NCBI GenBank assembly: GCA_964648795.1
Contig: CAZYMB010000008.1
Span: 1-64,000, forward strand
Length of the DNA stretch: 64,000 nt
Reading direction: 5' to 3'
Origin: JAHDDW01 sp964648795
Lineage (GTDB): Bacteria > Actinomycetota > Acidimicrobiia > Acidimicrobiales > SZUA-35
How positions within the stretch are numbered: position 1 is the first letter of the stretch; each line of letters opens with the position of its first letter. The notes beneath the pieces are model-generated. The model saw nothing but the letters and a program-made list of their open reading frames with translations, was not told the origin of the DNA and did not search any database. The translations under genes were made by a program, and so were the position numbers. Shown here in pieces: positions 61,189 to 64,000 of the stretch.

Positions 61189-61962
61189 ATGAAACAAACA
61201 GAACTAACACAACAAGCGTTAGACGATTTACCAAAAAGCAAATTCTGGGGAACCACATGGGGGTTCCTCGCCATAGCTACTCTCAGTGTGGCTGCCGCAG
61301 CTGCTCTAAGTTTTTTACCCAGAACGACTCTTATTTCTGAAACAACTTCTTCAGCAGGCTCGATAGTAAATGTTGTTGCATTCACTCTCTTGCTATACCG
61401 AGACCGGCTACAACTGGGGTTCGACCGTTTGCGCCCATTTGGTCAGTCAATTCTAGAAAATCTAAGCAAAGTAAACGTCCGACCATACTCAGCCTTCAAA
61501 ATCACACCATACCACCCATTTAGATCTACAACCTTAATATTAGGCAACATGGCCAACAACATCGACGCATACCGTGCCATCCAAGAAGCCTTCGAGACCA
61601 ACCGAGCAACCTGGGCCTTTCGCGTTCAAGACGGCAACATCAACTCAAAACCTATGCCAGCCAAAGAGTGGCTAAAGGTAGCCACCCAAATCACGGACGC
61701 AGCAGCCAAAGCGCAGCCAGAACCAACCCCGCAAGACGCTCCCCTAACCGGCGCCGACCGAGAAGACCCAGAAGCCAAGTTCCAATGGGAAACTCAACAA
61801 GACATTGCAGCGGCTGAGATTCAGGATGCCGCACTCGACCAATCACCGGTGATTCCGAGGCCCAACCCAACCGAATCAAACGCTGCCAATGTATTAGGTA
61901 ACTCACAACCGCCAACACACGGCAAAGAGAATAAACCCGACGGACCTGGCCAGGGCCTCTAA
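61189..61962 (+). CDS. Unrecognised membrane protein with disordered C-terminus
   Basis: A 257-residue protein with two predicted transmembrane segments (about 24-46 and 58-72), a middle part with NVRPYSAFKITPYHPFRSTT and WAFRVQDGNINSKPMPAKEWLKVATQ, and a C-terminal 90 residues rich in Pro, Gln, Asp and Glu that look disordered. No family recognised. It is divergent from polA over 142 bases and begins a run of same-strand unknown genes. Confidence 0.65.
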   Translation: MKQTELTQQALDDLPKSKFWGTTWGFLAIATLSVAAAAALSFLPRTTLISETTSSAGSIVNVVAFTLLLYRDRLQLGFDRLRPFGQSILENLSKVNVRPYSAFKITPYHPFRSTTLILGNMANNIDAYRAIQEAFETNRATWAFRVQDGNINSKPMPAKEWLKVATQITDAAAKAQPEPTPQDAPLTGADREDPEAKFQWETQQDIAAAEIQDAALDQSPVIPRPNPTESNAANVLGNSQPPTHGKENKPDGPGQGL

Positions 61963-62027
61963 AACCACACCTCACAAGTGGTTTACTCAAGCGGAATACA
62001 TTTCGCACCGTTACCCGTCTAACGAAT

Positions 62028-62549
62028 ATGAAACGGATCCTTGCCCTCTTAACAGTCGCTGCACTACTAATAGTTGGCGGCTACTTTGGTCTCAATGCTT
62101 TCAACGGTTTCACTTCTGCCAGAGCATGCGACACCCTCACCACAGAACAAGCAGAACCACTATCAGATGGGCAGCTTGCCAATTTGCATGATAAATGCAA
62201 TCCGACTCCCAGCAGCCAAGCCGGCGGTCACGACGAATGCTTCCCCAGCGCCCCAGACGTACTGCCAATCGCAACTAGCAAGCAGATCACTCTTTATACG
62301 ATCACCCAAGACGGCCAAACCCAGACTTGGACTCCTGAAGAGTTAGATGTATGGCGAGCCGAGTTTGATCCCGACCTTTACTTCAATAGCCCCGATTCAA
62401 TCCAGGCCGATGAATACCCTTACCCAGAAGTGATTAGAAGAGTAAGAGTCTTCTCCGGGGAAGAGTTGATTGCTGACGAAGTGCTAAAAGCCACAGCTAG
62501 CTCATGTGGATTCTTCCGGGACAGCGACCTTCCGCTTGTGATTGAGTAG
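62028..62549 (+). CDS. Unrecognised exported/anchored protein
   Basis: A 173-residue protein: N-terminal signal or anchor (RILALLTVAALLIVGGYFGLNAF), then a region with four or five cysteines (ARACDTLT, DKCNPTPSS, HDECFPS, SSCGFF) likely to form disulfides outside the membrane. It also contains TLYTITQDGQTQTWTPEELDVW and acidic patches. No family recognised. It lies 65 bases after the previous gene on the same strand. Confidence 0.62.
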   Translation: MKRILALLTVAALLIVGGYFGLNAFNGFTSARACDTLTTEQAEPLSDGQLANLHDKCNPTPSSQAGGHDECFPSAPDVLPIATSKQITLYTITQDGQTQTWTPEELDVWRAEFDPDLYFNSPDSIQADEYPYPEVIRRVRVFSGEELIADEVLKATASSCGFFRDSDLPLVIE

Positions 62550-62609
62550 GCAAAAGCTAACCTTTTGCAGCAAACGACGTGAGGGCCGCTTATAATCAGA
62601 TTCCTTCAG

Positions 62610-63125
62610 ATGGCGGACACAGACAACGAGCAACCAGGCAGCAACACTTCTCACCCTCATCCGCAGGCTGCACCAAAAGCCCCAAGTAGCGAACTTTTGA
62701 GATCAGCATGGGCTGTGCAACGGAAATCAGGAATCGACTGTTCTTACTACATGAAGGCCGAAGCCGATGAGCGAGATCAACACCTCGCAACACATCTCGC
62801 CAACGTGAACAGTGATCAACCCAAGCTAGCTTCACTCACTACCCTGATCATCTTCCTACTCATTGAGCTCGCTGGCCCAGACCTTAAACGGACGCAGAAA
62901 GCAGGCAGAGAGCTAATTCAGGCCCTTCAGGTGAACCAACACTCCTTGACTTTCATACAATCACGCTGGCTTACAGCTACAGAACTGCTGTTCGAAGAAG
63001 TGATGACGAATTCGGGAACTGATTTGTCGGCGTACCACGCTGTTTTTGAAAGGAGCAGCTTTGCGAGGGATGCAAGCTTGAAAACCCTCTTGCAACAGAG
63101 GCCCAATCCCGCACGTCATCTGTAA
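62610..63125 (+). CDS. Unrecognised 171-residue protein
   Basis: A mainly helical protein with a hydrophilic Pro/Ser/His start (about 1-25), LLRSAWAVQRKSGIDCSYYMK, one hydrophobic stretch LTTLIIFLLIELAG (about 72-86) and a helical C-terminus with LQVNQHSLTFIQSRWLTATELLFEE. No family recognised. It is 60 bases after the preceding gene. An unknown cluster of three plus the DUF222 gene fills the right edge of the window. Confidence 0.58.
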   Translation: MADTDNEQPGSNTSHPHPQAAPKAPSSELLRSAWAVQRKSGIDCSYYMKAEADERDQHLATHLANVNSDQPKLASLTTLIIFLLIELAGPDLKRTQKAGRELIQALQVNQHSLTFIQSRWLTATELLFEEVMTNSGTDLSAYHAVFERSSFARDASLKTLLQQRPNPARHL

Positions 63126-63262
63126 CACTTTCGTAACCGAATCTAGAGCTATCTAGGATGGTTGATTGTAGTTAAGATCCGTTGAGAACAACTGCCAAAA
63201 CTTTCTTCATTTGCACCCTCTAATCAGGGCGAAATGTCAGACCCGTGTGGGATTATGGTCAC

Positions 63263-64000
63263 ATGAAGCAAGGCGACTTGTGTCCAACCCGACTTGGGCA
63301 CGCAATACGCAAACTCAAAGACACAGTTGCTGCTGTACCTGTCGAGCATCTTAGTGCTGCCCAAGCGAAGCAACTTGTCGGCCTCAGCTCAGAAGCTGTT
63401 ACTGCGTTAACTGCCCTCCGATCTCGCAGCGCACTACAGGTTGCCCGTGCTCAGTCGGCGACCTTAGACGCCGGCAGCGTTAGGCGAGTCATCCAAAACT
63501 CATTTGATAGCAGCAGTCTCAGCCAGCGAGAGGTAAAGCACGAAACAGCTAAGGCGCAAACTCTTGAAGCACTTCCCAAGTTGGAGAAGAACCTAAGTGC
63601 CATACCATCATCAAACTTTGATGTAGTGACCAAGCACGTCGGACGGCTCAAGCCAGACCAGCTCGAGTCACTGAACGAAAATCTAATCGTTCGCAAAGCT
63701 AAGGACCTCGGCCCCGATCAATTTGAACGAGTACTCGCCAACCACGTTCGAGAATCGACTACTGAACTACTCGACAACCACAACGCAATGCGTGCAGCAT
63801 CCAAGGTGAAACACTGGCTGGACCGCACAACAGGCATGGGCCACATTCACGCAGAGCTAGACCCCGAACGCTACGAAATTGTCGCCAATCGCATCGATCG
63901 AACAGTGACTTCGCTGGCAAACGCCAATAAGGCAGCTAGTGGCAGTTCAAGCAACGCCACCAAAGATTCGAACCTTGCCGCTGAAGCATTCTGCAGTTTG
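63263..64000 (+). CDS. DUF222/13E12-type protein, N-terminal part (cut by window edge)
   Basis: Translation from ATG 63263 stays open to the right edge (246 codons). The sequence is helical, and near its end reads KVKHWLDRTTGMGHIHAELDPERYEIV, the DUF222 hallmark (gMxxlxgxLDPExgaxl). These proteins, called 13E12 repeats in mycobacteria, usually carry a C-terminal HNH endonuclease motif, which here would lie beyond the window. They are numerous in actinobacterial genomes; the function is unresolved. A TTATGGT box a few bases before the ATG suggests a short leader. Confidence 0.78.
   Translation, partial: MKQGDLCPTRLGHAIRKLKDTVAAVPVEHLSAAQAKQLVGLSSEAVTALTALRSRSALQVARAQSATLDAGSVRRVIQNSFDSSSLSQREVKHETAKAQTLEALPKLEKNLSAIPSSNFDVVTKHVGRLKPDQLESLNENLIVRKAKDLGPDQFERVLANHVRESTTELLDNHNAMRAASKVKHWLDRTTGMGHIHAELDPERYEIVANRIDRTVTSLANANKAASGSSSNATKDSNLAAEAFCSL

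Overview
The window reads as a chromosomal segment of an actinobacterium, most likely a member of the Acidimicrobiia. The evidence is a mycothione reductase gene, a bacterial TrmI methyltransferase, a DUF222/13E12-type protein, and the gene order polA-rpsA...coaE...uvrB-uvrA...uvrC-rapZ-gap-pgk-tpiA-secG, which is a broken-up form of the order usual in Actinomycetota. Base composition is moderate, not the very high GC of streptomycetes or mycobacteria. The class assignment is inference; the phylum is well supported. There is no prophage, IS element or CRISPR array.

Region by region. 1-745 holds the start of a transketolase gene, divergent from a TetR regulator. 1464-7312 is a co-directional run: a PBP4-type DD-carboxypeptidase, three small membrane-associated proteins, TrmI, a LytR_C protein, pantothenate kinase and mycothione reductase. 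7410-9683 has a PAS/degenerate-GGDEF protein facing fumarase C. 9772-14978 (minus) has two tandem Tad-anchored secreted proteins with cysteine-paired repeats and a tyrosine recombinase. 14991-22904 (plus) is uvrC, rapZ, the lower-glycolysis genes gap-pgk-tpiA, a peptide-type solute-binding lipoprotein and secG; the yvcK and whiA genes that normally follow rapZ are missing. A phosphotransferase gene converges on secG. A tRNA-Leu(GAG) gene follows, preceded by a duplicated 5' half of itself, and then two tandem DUF457-like membrane proteins.

25.5-34.6 kb is a mixed metabolic and accessory stretch: an AhpD-like protein, an RND exporter, ArfB, a flavin disulfide oxidoreductase, a beta-helix protein, a nuclease-like/metallopeptidase pair and a pirin. 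34.7-35.8 kb encodes an RTX-repeat protein fused to a lysozyme-like domain. 36.2-40.3 kb is a four-gene MacAB-like export operon with a PhoB/OmpR-like direct repeat in its promoter and a clear terminator. 40.4-42.7 kb is unfamiliar: an unknown protein, a divergent 52-codon ORF, and a membrane protein gene split by an in-frame amber codon. 42.7-47.8 kb (minus) is uvrA and uvrB with two overlapping tiny ORFs between them that look like one gene broken by a single-base deletion. 48.2-49.5 kb is a soluble two-component pair. 49.6-61 kb holds coaE, a Tad secretion/pilus operon (cpaB-tadZ-tadA-tadB-tadC), rpsA and polA. 61.2-64 kb has three unrecognised proteins and the start of a DUF222 protein.

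How it fits together: nucleotide-excision repair (uvrA, uvrB, uvrC, polA), lower glycolysis and CoA synthesis (coaA, coaE) form the housekeeping frame. A Tad surface apparatus is split over two loci: the motor and scaffold genes at 50-57 kb, and two candidate Tad-anchored surface proteins at 9.8-13.9 kb. No Flp prepilin gene was found. The least-explained parts are the tandem Tad/cysteine-repeat proteins, the 41.4-42.7 kb locus, the uvrB-uvrA micro-ORFs and the RTX-lysozyme fusion.
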